DNA from: Nipponacmea schrenckii
Taxonomy: Eukaryota; Mollusca; Gastropoda; Lottiidae
Direction: 5' to 3'
Assembly (NCBI GenBank): GCA_030562195.1
Contig: JAUJPP010000006.1
Location: forward strand, 124,001-188,000
DNA length: 64,000 bases
This document shows positions 27,276 through 38,554 of the stretch, in pieces. The notes under the pieces are model-generated. The model was not told the DNA's origin. It saw only the letters and a list, made by a program, of their open reading frames with translations, and made no database searches. The translations under genes and the position numbers were made by a program. Every line of letters starts with the position of its first letter. Positions within the stretch are counted from its first letter, which is position 1.

Positions 27276-27775
27276 NNNNNNNNNNNNNNNNNNNNNNNNN
27301 NNNNNNNNNNNNNNNNNNNNNNNNNNNNNNNNNNNNNNNNNNNNNNNNNNNNNNNNNNNNNNNNNNNNNNNNNNNNNNNNNNNNNNNNNNNNNNNNNNNN
27401 NNNNNNNNNNNNNNNNNNNNNNNNNNNNNNNNNNNNNNNNNNNNNNNNNNNNNNNNNNNNNNNNNNNNNNNNNNNNNNNNNNNNNNNNNNNNNNNNNNNN
27501 NNNNNNNNNNNNNNNNNNNNNNNNNNNNNNNNNNNNNNNNNNNNNNNNNNNNNNNNNNNNNNNNNNNNNNNNNNNNNNNNNNNNNNNNNNNNNNNNNNNN
27601 NNNNNNNNNNNNNNNNNNNNNNNNNNNNNNNNNNNNNNNNNNNNNNNNNNNNNNNNNNNNNNNNNNNNNNNNNNNNNNNNNNNNNNNNNNNNNNNNNNNN
27701 NNNNNNNNNNNNNNNNNNNNNNNNNNNNNNNNNNNNNNNNNNNNNNNNNNNNNNNNNNNNNNNNNNNNNNNNNNN
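27276..27775. other. Assembly gap (500 N)
   Basis: Exactly 500 N, so the true size is unknown. It removes the 5' part of the sulfotransferase gene and of the LINE on the other strand. Confidence 0.99.
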
Positions 27776-28868
27776 ACTTTACAAGGCCGAAAACACTTCC
27801 AACAAGGATGTCCCGAGTGCAACTCCTCGTCAAACACAAGGGGGCGTCTACCAAAACCACAACCATTGTGTAATACGGAGTGTCAACACATTGTTGTTAT
27901 CAAAGTACACAAAGCACCCGAGTACGACCACCATGAATGTCATGTTAAGGTTTGCTTTGAAGCGGAATCTCTACATCATGCTACCAAAGTATAATCATAT
28001 TATCAGTCAATATGAATCCATAACTAGCAAAAATATTCTCCCTTCTATAAATGGTACATATGATATATTGTGTAATCACGTGATCTATGATCGACAGGTC
28101 ATTTCTAAATATTTCCCCTCTGACACTAAATATGTGGCCATTTTACGTGAACCATTTGATCAGTTTACTTCTAGTTTTATGTACTATAGAGATATCGATC
28201 CACATAGATATTTAACGAGCATTAGTGGAAGTTCGCCTATCTCCACATATCTGGAAAATCCTAAGAAATATGACCCTCAAAGATTTACTAATTCATTTAC
28301 ACATAGTAGAATGAGCATCGATCTGGGTATTAAAAGGGAGGCTTTGTCAAACATAACCCTCATAGATGAATTTGTGAAAAATATTTCCAACTATTTTAAT
28401 TTGGTTTTAATTGTTGAGTTTTACGACGAATCTATGGTTTTGTTGAAAAGAACTCTAAACTGGAATTTGGAGGATGTTTTGTATTTGCCAAGTAACGTTT
28501 ATTCAAAATATAGAAATAAGTTCAATGTAACTACAATGGATCGTGAAAGGTTTCGTCAGTGGAGCCAAGCAGACAATGTACTATATAATCATTTTTATAA
28601 AGTTTTCTGGCAAAAAGTTATTCCCCAAGGAAATGATTTTTTTCATGAAGTGAGAACATTTCGTAATCTACGAAAAACCATGAGCGATTTTTGTACCCAA
28701 AAAGAACCACAGGAAAAGAAGACGATATTAAAAGCAACCGAATGGAGTGGAGATATAACTATAGATCGTGCTATGTGTGAATTCATGATGAAGGCAGAAA
28801 GACCGATTATGGCTGAGATTAAAGATAGCTTGCCAGGCAAGGTAACATACGCCCACTGGCAGCATTGA
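27776..28868 (+). CDS. Galactose-3-O-sulfotransferase family protein (5' truncated by gap, one frameshift)
   Basis: This family transfers sulfate from PAPS to the 3-OH of galactose on glycolipids or glycans in the Golgi. The frame from 27776 reads into HIVVIKVHKA, then a single extra C in 27917-27919 shifts it. The next frame continues PSTTTMNVMLRFALKRN and stays open to the stop at 28868. The HKA-PSTTTMNV segment is the 5'-phosphosulfate loop, so the shift falls in the PAPS site. The 3'-phosphate motif is LREPFDQFTSSFMYYR. Later family blocks include RFTNSFTHSRMSIDLG, LVLIVEFYDESMVLL and a Cys/basic C-terminus. The cytosolic tail and signal anchor expected upstream lie in the gap. There are no introns in the visible 1.1 kb. 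The shift next to a gap could be an assembly error; otherwise this is a young pseudogene. Confidence 0.85.
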
Positions 28869-28879
28869 ATTTGAAAAAT

Positions 28880-30605
28880 AAATAGAGCAATGACTCAAAA
28901 ACATTCACTAAATGGATATTGAAGTCAAGGGCAAAAACTCAAAAACACCATGTTTCATCAAAATCCAAAATTGTAGCTTCTATTGAACCCACAATAAAAT
29001 TTTGACACAATCTTACTAAGTCAAGGCCAATAACTAAAAATCTGTTCATCGCAAAATCTTCAAATTCAAACTTGACTGTTGTCTTATCAATTCCAATGCT
29101 CACACCAAGTTTCATTTAAATCCATTGAAAATTGTAGCTTCTATTGAACCCACAATAAAATTTTGACACAATCTTACTAAGTCAAGGCCAATAACTAAAA
29201 AACTGTTCATCGCAAAATCTTCAAATTCAAACTTGACTGTTGTCTTATCAATTCCAATGCTCACACCAAGTTTCATTTAAATCCATTGAAAATTGTAGCT
29301 TCTATTTTGTCTACAACAAATATAGAGGCAGGGGCAATAACTCCAAAACTGTTTATCGCAAAATCGTCCAAATCGAACTTGACCGCCCTCTTATCAATTC
29401 CATTGCTCATACCAAGTTTCATTAAAATCCATAGATAATTGTAGCTTCTATAGTGTCTACAGAAAATGAATTTTTACGCAATTTTACTAAGTCAAGGGCA
29501 ATTACTCATAAACTATTCATCAAAAATGAAAAAAAATTCGTCAAATTTGAATTTCTGATAAAAACTGCAGCCTATATCGTGTATATAACCCAAATTTGAC
29601 GCGTTTTTACTAAGTCAAGGGCAATAACTCAAAATCTGTTCATTCGATAATTTCCATTTTGGAACTTGACCGAGATATCATCAATATATACATGTATACC
29701 AAGTTTCATTAAGATCAGATAAAAACTGTAGCCTCTATTGTGGATACAACCCAAATTTGACGCGTTTTTACTAAGTCAAGTGCAATAACTCAAAAAACGT
29801 ACATGCGATAATTTCCATTTTCGAACTTGACCGAGATATCATCAATATATACATGTATACCAAGTTTCATTAAGATCGGATAAAAACTGTAGCCTCTATT
29901 GTGGATACAACCCAAATTTGACGTGTTTTTACTAAATCAAGTGCAATAACTCAAAAACCGTTCGTGCGATAATTTCCATTTTCGAACTTGACCGAGATAT
30001 CATCAATATATACATGTATACCAAGTTTCATTAAGATTGGATAAAAACTGTAGCTTCTATCGTGAATACAACCCAAATTTGACGCGTTTTTACTAAGTCA
30101 AAGGCAATAACTCAAAATCCGTTCATTCGATAATTTCAATTTTCGAACTTGACCGAGATATCATCAATATATTCATGTATACCAAGTTTCATTAAGATCG
30201 ATAAAAACTGTAGCCTCTATTGTGGATACAACCCAAATTTGACGCGTTTTTACTAAGTCAAGGGCAATAACTCAAAAACCGTTCATGCGAAAATTTCCAT
30301 TTTCAAACTTGACCGAGATATCATCAATATATACATGTATACCAAGTTTCATTAAGATCGGATAAAAACTGTAGCCTCTATTGTGGATACAACCCAAATT
30401 TGACGCGTTTTTACTAAGTCAAGGGCAATAACTCAAAATCCGTTCATTCGATAATTTCAATTTTCGAACTTGACCGAGATATCATCAATATATACATGTA
30501 TACCAAGTTTCATTAAGATCGGATAAAAACTGTAGCCTGTATTGTGGATACAACCCAAATTTGACGTGTTTTTGCTAAGTCAAGGGCAATAACTCAAAAA
30601 CTGTT
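28880..30605. repeat. Satellite-like array, about 160-bp unit
   Basis: About ten units occur. The right-hand seven (from 29560) are highly similar and recur every 160-162 bp ('gcctctattgtggatacaac', 'ttttactaagtcaagggcaa', 'accaagtttcattaagatcg'). The left three are a diverged variant. The same array occurs at 60304-61357, where it ends in the MITE hairpin, so this is an internally expanded MITE. It begins just after the sulfotransferase stop. Confidence 0.85.
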
Positions 30606-30659
30606 CATTAATTAATTAATTAATTAATAAATGAATAAATGAATAAATAATAAATAATA

Positions 30660-30698
<39 letters not shown>

Positions 30699-30794
30699 TA
30701 AATAATAAATAATAAATAATAAATAATAATAATAATAATAATAATAAATAATAAATAATAATAAGAATAAGAATAAGAATAAGAATAAGAATAA

Positions 30795-30846
<52 letters not shown>

Positions 30847-30865
30847 TAATAATAATAAGATACGG
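30606..30865. repeat. AT-rich microsatellite cluster
   Basis: (ATTA)n, (AATA)n, (AAT)n and (AATAAG)n tracts lie back to back. They end the satellite array. Minus-strand open frames rich in Ile/Leu/Tyr are artefacts. Confidence 0.95.
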
Positions 30866-31802
30866 AGTTTGTCATTACAATTATAAAATGAAAATTCAGC
30901 TACGCACCTTAAATGGATCCCTTTATATTCCATTAAATTATACAAATAAACATTATTCTCTTCACGTTAAAGAGGGTTTAAATAAGAACTTAGTTTGTTT
31001 ATAGATGAACGTCTATTGTAAGCAAACGAAACATCCAGGTATTCACAGGTAAAACTCTCCGGAATGGTAATGGCCGACATCGCTCTATTCCGGCACCAAG
31101 CTTTAATGTTAACCTCCATTCAATTTGGTACTCCTATGGTGATCAGAATACTCTCAGATATTGTTCACCCCTAAACAATATACTGGATGTAGCTTCAATA
31201 CCAGCAACGTTTCCCTTAAACAGATAAATTATTGCTAAACAGAAATTTATAGAGGGAAGGGAGGGGGAAGAAGTTAAAAATAGAATAATTTGTCTTTATT
31301 ATGACGTTATAATTAAAATACATACTACAATCGTATGACGTCACAAGCTACATATTTTCATTGCTGAAAAGACGTGCTTACATTTTTCTCTGCGATTTTT
31401 GAGGATTTTTCGGAATATTAAGGTGAGATATTTTTACAAACTGTACAATTTTACCTGGAAATATTGCTATTATTCGCCGGACTATATTGTTAAAGCAAAA
31501 TTTGAATTTTCAAGGTCATTTCAAATCACTTGGGAATTTGCAACTTTCCCGTTTTTCTCTTTTCTATTTACATAAATATTGTTAATAATTGTTCTAGAAT
31601 AGGAATCAACTTCAACTGTTATTCAGTAAGTAGCCAGGTAAATTTTCATGGATCACAGTATCTTTTATATATAAATTTTAAACGTTTCGGAGTTGATACT
31701 ATTTCAGTTTCTGTATTTATTTTTAAAAAAGTCGTAACTAGGGTTCAGCAAACAGAAATTCTTAAATTGAAATTGAATTTAAAACAAAAATGTTCTTTTT
31801 AG
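30866..31802 (+). other. Upstream region of the orphan gene
   Basis: No repeat or coding exon is seen. A possible 5' UTR exon ends at 31422 with donor gtgagata, and an acceptor (ttctttttag) lies just before the ATG at 31806, so transcription may start near 31370-31400. Confidence 0.35.
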
Positions 31803-31805
31803 AGA

Positions 31806-32733
31806 ATGTCCAAGAAATACAGGCCCCACCCGCCATTTATTGGTTTTGGTGAGACTCCTAAGTATGTCAATCCGTGCATGACAGTGGAGGAATACAAGTA
31901 TTACGAAAGAGAGTTCTTTGGATTCCTGGAAGATAAACCAGTAGAAGAAACACCTAGCCTCTTTCAAAGATTCAAGCGGTTTACAGGAATTTCCAAAATC
32001 ACCAAAAATGAAGGTAAGGCATGCTTGTCTATCTTTACTGAAGAATATTAGCTTGTTAGTTATTCTATTGGACAATCACAGTAAAACCAAAATAATATTA
32101 ATCTGAAAGAACCTTAGGACAATATATATACATGTGTTTCAATATGAAACTTTGTTGTAAAGTGAAAATCTTGTGGTACCAATTTAACATTTTTACTTGT
32201 TCCTATCCTGAATAGTTTATCTATTCTATTGTAGATAAAGTACCGACCACCAGGTACGATATCCAGTCTGCTAGCACTAGTAAATTTGAAGGAGCAACTG
32301 ATGATAAAGTGGATTGTTTGATAAATTCTGGTAAAACAACTCCAAAATCTATTACTAAACCAGTTGTCAAGACAGAAGATAGCGCTACACAGACTGAAGG
32401 CGTGGCTACTTGTGATCAGGAAGGTAAGATATCAGGATGTTTGAAAACGTTTTCTAAAACTTGCTGTATAACAGAAAATTGTAATCACTTCACCTTACGA
32501 TTTGCAACATTGCGTCTAAACTGGAGTCAGGAGGTATCTGTTAATTGAAATATTGAAATCCAAAAGAGATGAAAATGAGGTCAATCGTGTTTATTTGGCA
32601 ACCATTTAATATATCTGGCTTATAATTTCATTTATGTATTATTTCAGTTCAAACGGTTAAACCGCAAAGACGAGTTCTAAAGTCTATCAGGCGATTCTTC
32701 CGATCCTGCAAGTGTTTAAAAACAGAAGAGTAA
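31806..32733 (+). CDS. Small three-exon orphan gene (160 aa)
   Basis: Exons 31806-32013, 32235-32423 and 32648-32733 (208+189+86 = 483 nt) join in phase 1 twice and end in TAA at 32731-32733. Splice sites: donors gtaagg and gtaaga; acceptors ttgtag and ttcag. The N-terminus (MSKKYRPHPPFIGFGETPKY) is Pro/aromatic-rich, followed by an acidic helix (MTVEEYKYYEREFFGFLEDK). The middle is Thr/Ser/Lys-rich and unstructured. The C-terminus is a basic amphipathic segment (RRVLKSIRRFFRSCKCLK) ending EE. No signal peptide or TM. I do not recognise the family. The last exon, intron 2 and downstream flank are duplicated at 38555-39475. Splice structure argues for a real gene; function unknown. Confidence 0.7.
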
Positions 32734-33530
32734 CTCATCAAACTCGTCTGGGAAGAACTGAAGATTGAACGAACTAAACCACTCGTCAGTGGGAATGAAA
32801 TGGATGGATATATATGTGTGTTGGGATGGATACAGAAAGACATTAAAAGTGTGTGTCTGTGTGTGTATGAGAGATGTAAGTTTTGTGAAAGGTGAAATCA
32901 GTAGTATGTGAGGTTGAGTGTTTGATGGTGTGTGAGATAGTGTGTTTGTAGGGGAGGGGGGAGTATTTGGGGTATGTGGGAAGGGGTTGAATAAGGAATG
33001 TGTTTGAATGCCTTGGAGAATGTTAGAGAGGTCTGTTAAAATGAAAACGTAAATAGTTGAACATTAGTACAATCTAAACACACATTGTTATAAATTTATA
33101 ATTATTATACCTATCTTATTATATTTGATATTTTCATATTAAAGATTTTTATATTTGGAGTCTTTTAGTTTTCTTATTAAATATAATTTCGGAATGATTC
33201 AAGGTTCGAGAAGATGACTTATAGCTTTGCCCAAATCCTAAACTTTGACTCGAATCCATGGGACGAAGACTTTCTAGAGCTTCTCAAATAATTTGGAGAT
33301 TTAATTTAGGAATAATTATTGCAGCAGTAAGTTTCGTCCAATGGCAATCTTGACAAAATAACTTTCATGTTCCGTGGGAAAACGTTCATAGCATTTTCGA
33401 TATATTTGGGAGAACTCGTTGCGATTTGTTACCAATTAACTGGTTTTTTGGTATCAGCAGTCCATAAAATATACAAGTATATTTAGACCCCGCAAGAGAT
33501 CAGTCGATTAGTTATTCTCTGAGTAAACTT
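32734..33530 (+). other. 3' UTR and flank of the orphan gene
   Basis: TG-rich low-complexity sequence (32790-32960) is followed by a candidate polyadenylation signal attaaa near 33138. The segment from 32427 to about 33310 recurs at 38555-39475. No further exon is supported. Confidence 0.5.
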
Positions 33531-33539
33531 GAATATATA

Positions 33540-33835
33540 ATTGCTCAGTGAATAAAGCTATCAAGTGGCAGTGAGTAAAGATGACTAGTTGCTCAGTAAG
33601 TAATGTTGACTAGTTGCTTAGTAAGTAAAGTTGCCTAGTTGCTTAGTGAGTAAAGTTGCCTAGTTGCTTAGTAAGTAAAGTTGCCTAGTTGCTCAGTAAG
33701 TAATGTTGACTAGTTGCTTAGTAAGTAAAGTTGCCTAGTTGCTTAGTGAGTAAAGTTGACTAGTTGCCCAGTGAATAAAGTTGACTAGTTGCTTAGTAAG
33801 TAAAGTTGCCTAGTTGCTTAGTGAGTAAAATTATT
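33540..33835. repeat. 25-bp minisatellite, 'gttgcctagttgcttagtaagtaaa'-type
   Basis: About twelve copies with small variations (tgactagttgctcag / tgcctagttgcttag). Non-coding. Confidence 0.9.
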
Positions 33836-33859
33836 TAAATCCAAAAATTAATAAGCAGT

Positions 33860-35745
33860 CAATGCCAGGTGTACAATACCTCAATGAATATAAACTGTCC
33901 TGATTCAGGTGTACAATACCCCAATTAATATAAACTGTTCTGATTCAGGTGTACAATACTTCAATGAATATAAACTGTTCTGATTCAGGTGTACAATACT
34001 TCAATGAATATAAACTGTTCTGATTCAGGTATACAATACCTCAATGAATATAAACTGTTCTGATTCAGGTGTACAATACCTCAATGAATATAAACTGTTC
34101 TGATTCAGGTGTACAATACCACAATGAATATAAACTGTTCTGATTCAGGTGTACAATACCACAATGAATATAAACTGTTCTGATTCAGGTGTACAATGCC
34201 TCAATGAATATAAACTGTTCTGATTCAGGTCTACAATACCCCAATTAATATAAACTGTTCCGATTCAGGTCTACAATACCCCAATTAATATAAACTGTAC
34301 CGATTCAGGTGTACAATACCACAATAAATTTAACCTGTTCTGATTAAGGTGTACAATACCACAATGAATATAAACTGTTCTGATTCAGGTGTACAATGCC
34401 TCAATGAATATAAACTGTTCTGATTCAGGTGTACAATACCACAATGAATATAAACTGTTCTGATTCAGGTGTACAATACCACAATGAATATAAACTGTTC
34501 TGATTCAGGTGTACAATACCTCAATGAATATAAACTGTTCTGATTCAGGTATACAATACCACAATGGATATAAACTGTTCTGATTCAGGTGTACAATACC
34601 TCAATGAATATAAACTGTCTGATTCAGGTGTACAATACCACAATGGATATAAACTGTTCTGATTCAGGTGTACAATGCCTCCATGGATATAAACTGTTCT
34701 GATTCAGGTATACAATACCACAATAAATTTAACCTGTTCTGATTAAGGTGTACAATACCACAATGAATATAAACTGTTCTGATTCAGGTATACAATACCA
34801 CAATAAATATAAACTGTTCTGATTCAGGTGTACAATACCACAATGAATATAAACTGTCTGCTTCAGGTGTACAATACCACAATGAATATAAACTGTTCTG
34901 ATTCAGGTGTACAATACCTCAATGAATATAAACTGTTCTGATTCAGGTGTACAATACCTCAATGAATATAAACTGTTCTGATTCAGGTGTACAATGCCTC
35001 AATAAATATAAACTGTTCTGATTCAGGTGTACAATACCACAATGAATATAAACTGTTCTGATTCAGGTATACAATACGTCAATGAATATATACTGTTCTG
35101 ATTCAGGTATACAATACGTCAATGAATATATACTGTTCTGATTCAGGTGTACAATACCACAATGAATATATACTGTTCTGATTCAGGTGTACAATACCAC
35201 AATAAATATAAACTGTTCTGATTCAGGTGTACAATGCCACAATGGATATAAACTGTTTTGATTCAGGTGTACAATACCTCAATGAATATAAACTGTTCTG
35301 ATTCACGTATACAATGCCTCAATGATTATAACTGTTCTGATTCAGGTGTACAATACTTCAATGAATATAAACTGTTCTGATTCAGGTGTACAATACCACA
35401 ATGAGTATAAACTGTCTGATTCAGGTATACAATACCTCAATAAATATAAACTGTCCTGATTCAGGTATACAATACGTCAATGAATATAAACTGTTCTGAT
35501 TCAGGTGTACAATACCTCGATGAATATAAACTGTTCTAATTCAGGTGTACAATGCCTCAATGATTATAAACTGTTCTGATTCAGGTGTACAATGCCTCAA
35601 TGAATATAAACTGTTCTGATTCAGGTGTACAATACCACAATAAATATAAACTGTTCTGATTCAGGTGTACAATACTTCAATGAATATAAACTGTTCTGAT
35701 TCAGGTGTACAATACCACAATGAGTATAAATGTCTGCTTGGCTGT
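33860..35745. repeat. 40-bp minisatellite, about 46 copies
   Basis: The unit contains 'tgattcaggtgtacaatacc' followed by 'tcaatgaatataaactgttc'. Copies are head to tail with no spacers; variants (cctc/ccac, gaat/ggat) are interspersed, indicating local shuffling. It lies between the orphan gene and BLOC1S4. Confidence 0.95.
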
Positions 35746-36370
35746 CAATACACACAAAACCATTATTTTTAGAAATAACCGTCGGCCAAATAAATTTCTC
35801 ATTATCTCAGAAAATCTGAAAGAAAATCCAATTTCAGATACAAATTCCAGATCTGGACCAAAAATTAGTCAAAAATAGACATGCAATTGAGTCGCAAATT
35901 TCTGACTATTTTTGCCATTACTATACAGTGTAATGAAATAGTTTTTAATACAAGTTTGGTCGTTAGATTCAATATTAACCAGGACGATTTGAAATAGTTT
36001 TATTGATTTTATGGGTGAATAATTATGTAAGTACCAACAGCCAAATATTCGGACGTCTCTCGTTATGTGTTTGACATATAGTATTACAATGGTAAAAGGA
36101 TACATTAGGTAAAAGAATATAAATGTATAATGCAAGGTTAAAATGACATTGACTTTTTATTGTTGTTCTTTCCTGTAAGGTGTATTAAGATGATTATTCA
36201 ATGTTAATACATTATTATGTCTCCTATGAATTCGAAATCAACAACAAATATTGAGTCTAGTTTGCAATGAACCACTAGATTGTTTAAGATCCTGTTCCGT
36301 CTATAGGCAGCGGTAACTTCACAAATGATGTTTGGCGACTTTCCGTTAAAGGGTCTCTTTTATTGTAGGT
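35746..36370. other. Non-coding, nothing recognised
   Basis: AT-rich. No exon with paired splice sites was found, although the missing first exon of BLOC1S4 could lie here or upstream. Confidence 0.3.
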
Positions 36371-36590
36371 CTAACAATTTCTAACGGGGCGTGGTTGCTT
36401 GTGTCTTCCACTCTTGGGCCTGTATGACGCTTGACCTGTCTGACGTAACCTCTGCATCAACTTGCTGATAGTGATGCGTGCGCAGCACAACCTACTGTCA
36501 ACGTCGACGTGTGACGCTTCTCGATAGATCATTCCAAAGGCTCTCTCGCTGTGAATCTTGTGTTCTTTTTGTTGCTGTGATATCAACTTG
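36371..36590 (-). pseudogene. Tc1/mariner-type transposase N-terminal fragment
   Basis: The minus strand reads SERAFGMIYREASH, then RITISKLMQRLRQTGQASYR and PKSGRHKQPRP. This is the second helix-turn-helix and the 'GRP' linker of Tc1-like transposases. Only about 70 codons remain and the DDE core is absent. Confidence 0.7.
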
Positions 36591-36699
36591 TCTGATCAGT
36601 CGTTTTATGATGTGCAATACGAATTGGGATGTTTCATACTAAAAAATTCACTTGGTAAAAAACAAATAAATGAAAAAAGCGCTAGTCAATCGGATGGGA

Positions 36700-36895
36700 C
36701 AATAAACTGAGGTCTCGTGGTCTACAGTCTGTGCATCCCTTGATTGTTGAAAATCACAAAATAGGTAGGCCTATGCTGATGTCCTGGCAAAATTTCCCTC
36801 ATTGCATGACATTGATTGCCCGTCTTCTTTTAGCTCATAAGGTTCAGACGAGAATGATGTAAAACTCCATTCATTTTATTTTAATTTTCATTTCA
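36700..36895 (-). repeat. SINE-like dispersed repeat
   Basis: 'gatgtcctggcaaaatttcc', 'ctcattgcatgacattgatt' and 'gatgtaaaactccattcatt' place it in the family of 4310-4515. It lies just upstream of the first recognised BLOC1S4 exon. Confidence 0.6.
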
Positions 36896-37100
36896 TGTAT
36901 GTTGATACAGATTAGAAAACACTTTTTATTATTGATAAACAAATCTTAGAAATGTCACGGCCGAAACTACATCAAGGCAAATCATATTAAAATAATATTC
37001 TGTAAATATATGTATTATTTGATGTCCACTATAAAGGTGGTTACTGTTAGATGTCTACTGTCTATTCTGAAAGTATATTTGGTTATAATTTTTATTACAG

Positions 37101-37776
37101 CAATTTAAATATTATGATTGTATTGAAGGCATGTTAACTAAATTGGAAGAGTTTTGCGGACTGGTTGACTTGGTAAGAAGTGTTTGGATTATTGTCACCT
37201 TGTGGCAAATTTTAAAAGAAATTTAGAAGAGAACGCTAGGTTTTGTATCAGGATCTTTATAGGTTCTATTTGGACCATCCTTTAACTTGTCCATCAGTTA
37301 GGGTTGTTGTCCATCTTTATAATTACAGTCAGAAACAGAAATACATACAACTCCTTTTCTTTCAATGTTAGATTCGAAGTGATACCAACTTATGTTTAAA
37401 TACAACTCTACCTAAAATTGAAGAGAAGTGTATTGAGATGAGACATGTGTTTGATAGGATTGATAAATTAGTGGTAGGTAACAAGAATAAATATACCAAT
37501 TGATAAATCATTATCATTTACCATGTGAACTCTGTGTAAACCTTCAAACAAGCATAGCTAGGTAGACTCTCTGAAAGGGATACATGCTTGACAAACAAAA
37601 ATAGCAAATACTATATAAATACTTATTATTAGTCAATCTGTTGTTTTCAGCAATTTGTAGAAGTTGTTAAAAGAGATGTGAATGTTATGGAAGAGAAGGT
37701 AACCCAAGCTGAGAAAGATGTTGGTGATTCTATTGGATCAGGTTTATTAAAGACACTTTCATCAATTGTAGGATCT
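37101..37776 (+). CDS. BLOC1S4: BLOC-1 complex subunit 4 (cappuccino homologue), three exons, partial
   Basis: BLOC1S4 is a coiled-coil subunit of the cytosolic BLOC-1 complex, which acts in sorting to lysosome-related organelles. Exons 37101-37172, 37372-37473 and 37651-37776 (72, 102, 126 nt) are all phase 0 with good sites (ttacag/gtaaga, tgttag/gtaggt, ttttcag/gtaagt). They read GMLTKLEEFCGLVDL, then IRSDTNLCLN...EMRHVFDRIDKLV, then QFVEVVKRDVNVMEEKVTQAE, the order and spacing of the family's conserved core. The N-terminal exon(s), expected about 60 codons upstream, were not found. After the third exon a minisatellite begins at the donor. If spliced to the duplicated exon at 38786 the frame would end after three codons (F-K-R-stop), giving a plausible C-terminus. 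A different terminal exon is possible. Confidence 0.75.
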
Positions 37777-38553
37777 GTAAGTTTAAAACTTGTTTTTGTT
37801 CTACTCTTCTACCCCAGTTAGTTTAAAGCTTGTCTTTGTTTTACTCTCCCACCCCAATTAGTTTAAAGCTTGTCTTTGTTTTACTCTTCCACCCCAGTTA
37901 GTTTAAAGCTTGTTTTTGTTTTACTCTTCTACCCCAGTTAGTTTAAACTTGTCTTTGTTCTACTCTTCTACCCCAGTTAGTTTAAAGCTTGTCTTTGTTT
38001 TACTCTTCTACCCCAGTTAGTTTAAAGCTTGTCTTTGTTTTACTCTTCTACCCCAGTTAGTTTAAAGCTTGTCTTTGTTTTACTCTTCTACCCCAATTAG
38101 TTTAAAGCTTGTCTTTGTTTTACTCTTCTACCCCAGTTAGTTTAAAGCTTGTCTTTGTTTTACTCTTCCACCCCAGTTAGTTTAAAGCTTGTCTTTGTTT
38201 TACTCTTCTACCCCAGTTAGTTTAAACTTGTCTTTGTTCTACTCTTCCACCCCAGTTAGTTTAAAGCTTGTCTTTGTTTTACTCTTCTACCCCAGTTAGT
38301 TTAAAGCTTGTCTTTGTTTTACTCTTCTACCCCAGTTAGTTTAAAGCTTGTCTTTGTTTTACTCTTCTACCCCAATTAGTTTAAAGCTTGTCTTTGTTCT
38401 ACTCTTCTACCCCAATTAGTTTAAAGCTTGTCTTTGTTTTACTCTTCTACCCCAGTTAGTTTAAAGCTTGTCTTTGTTTTACTCTTCTACCCCAATTAGT
38501 TTAAAGCTTGTCTTTGTTTTACTCTTCTACCCCAGTTAGTTTAAAGCTTGTCT
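37777..38553 (+). repeat. 40-bp intronic minisatellite starting at a splice donor
   Basis: About nineteen units of 'gttagtttaaagcttgtctt' + 'tgttttactcttctacccca'. The first unit is the intron's own start (gtaagtttaaaacttg). Each unit begins with a donor-like gttagt and ends with a pyrimidine tract plus ccccag, so units resemble minimal introns placed end to end. It ends abruptly at the duplicated segment starting at 38555. Confidence 0.9.
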
Positions 38554-38554
38554 T

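Noticed and set aside
30616..30945. Hydrophobic Ile/Leu/Tyr ORF
   Set aside because: Encoded by AT microsatellites.
33860..35745. CRISPR-like regular repeats
   Set aside because: Units are contiguous, without unique spacers, in an animal genome; it is a minisatellite.
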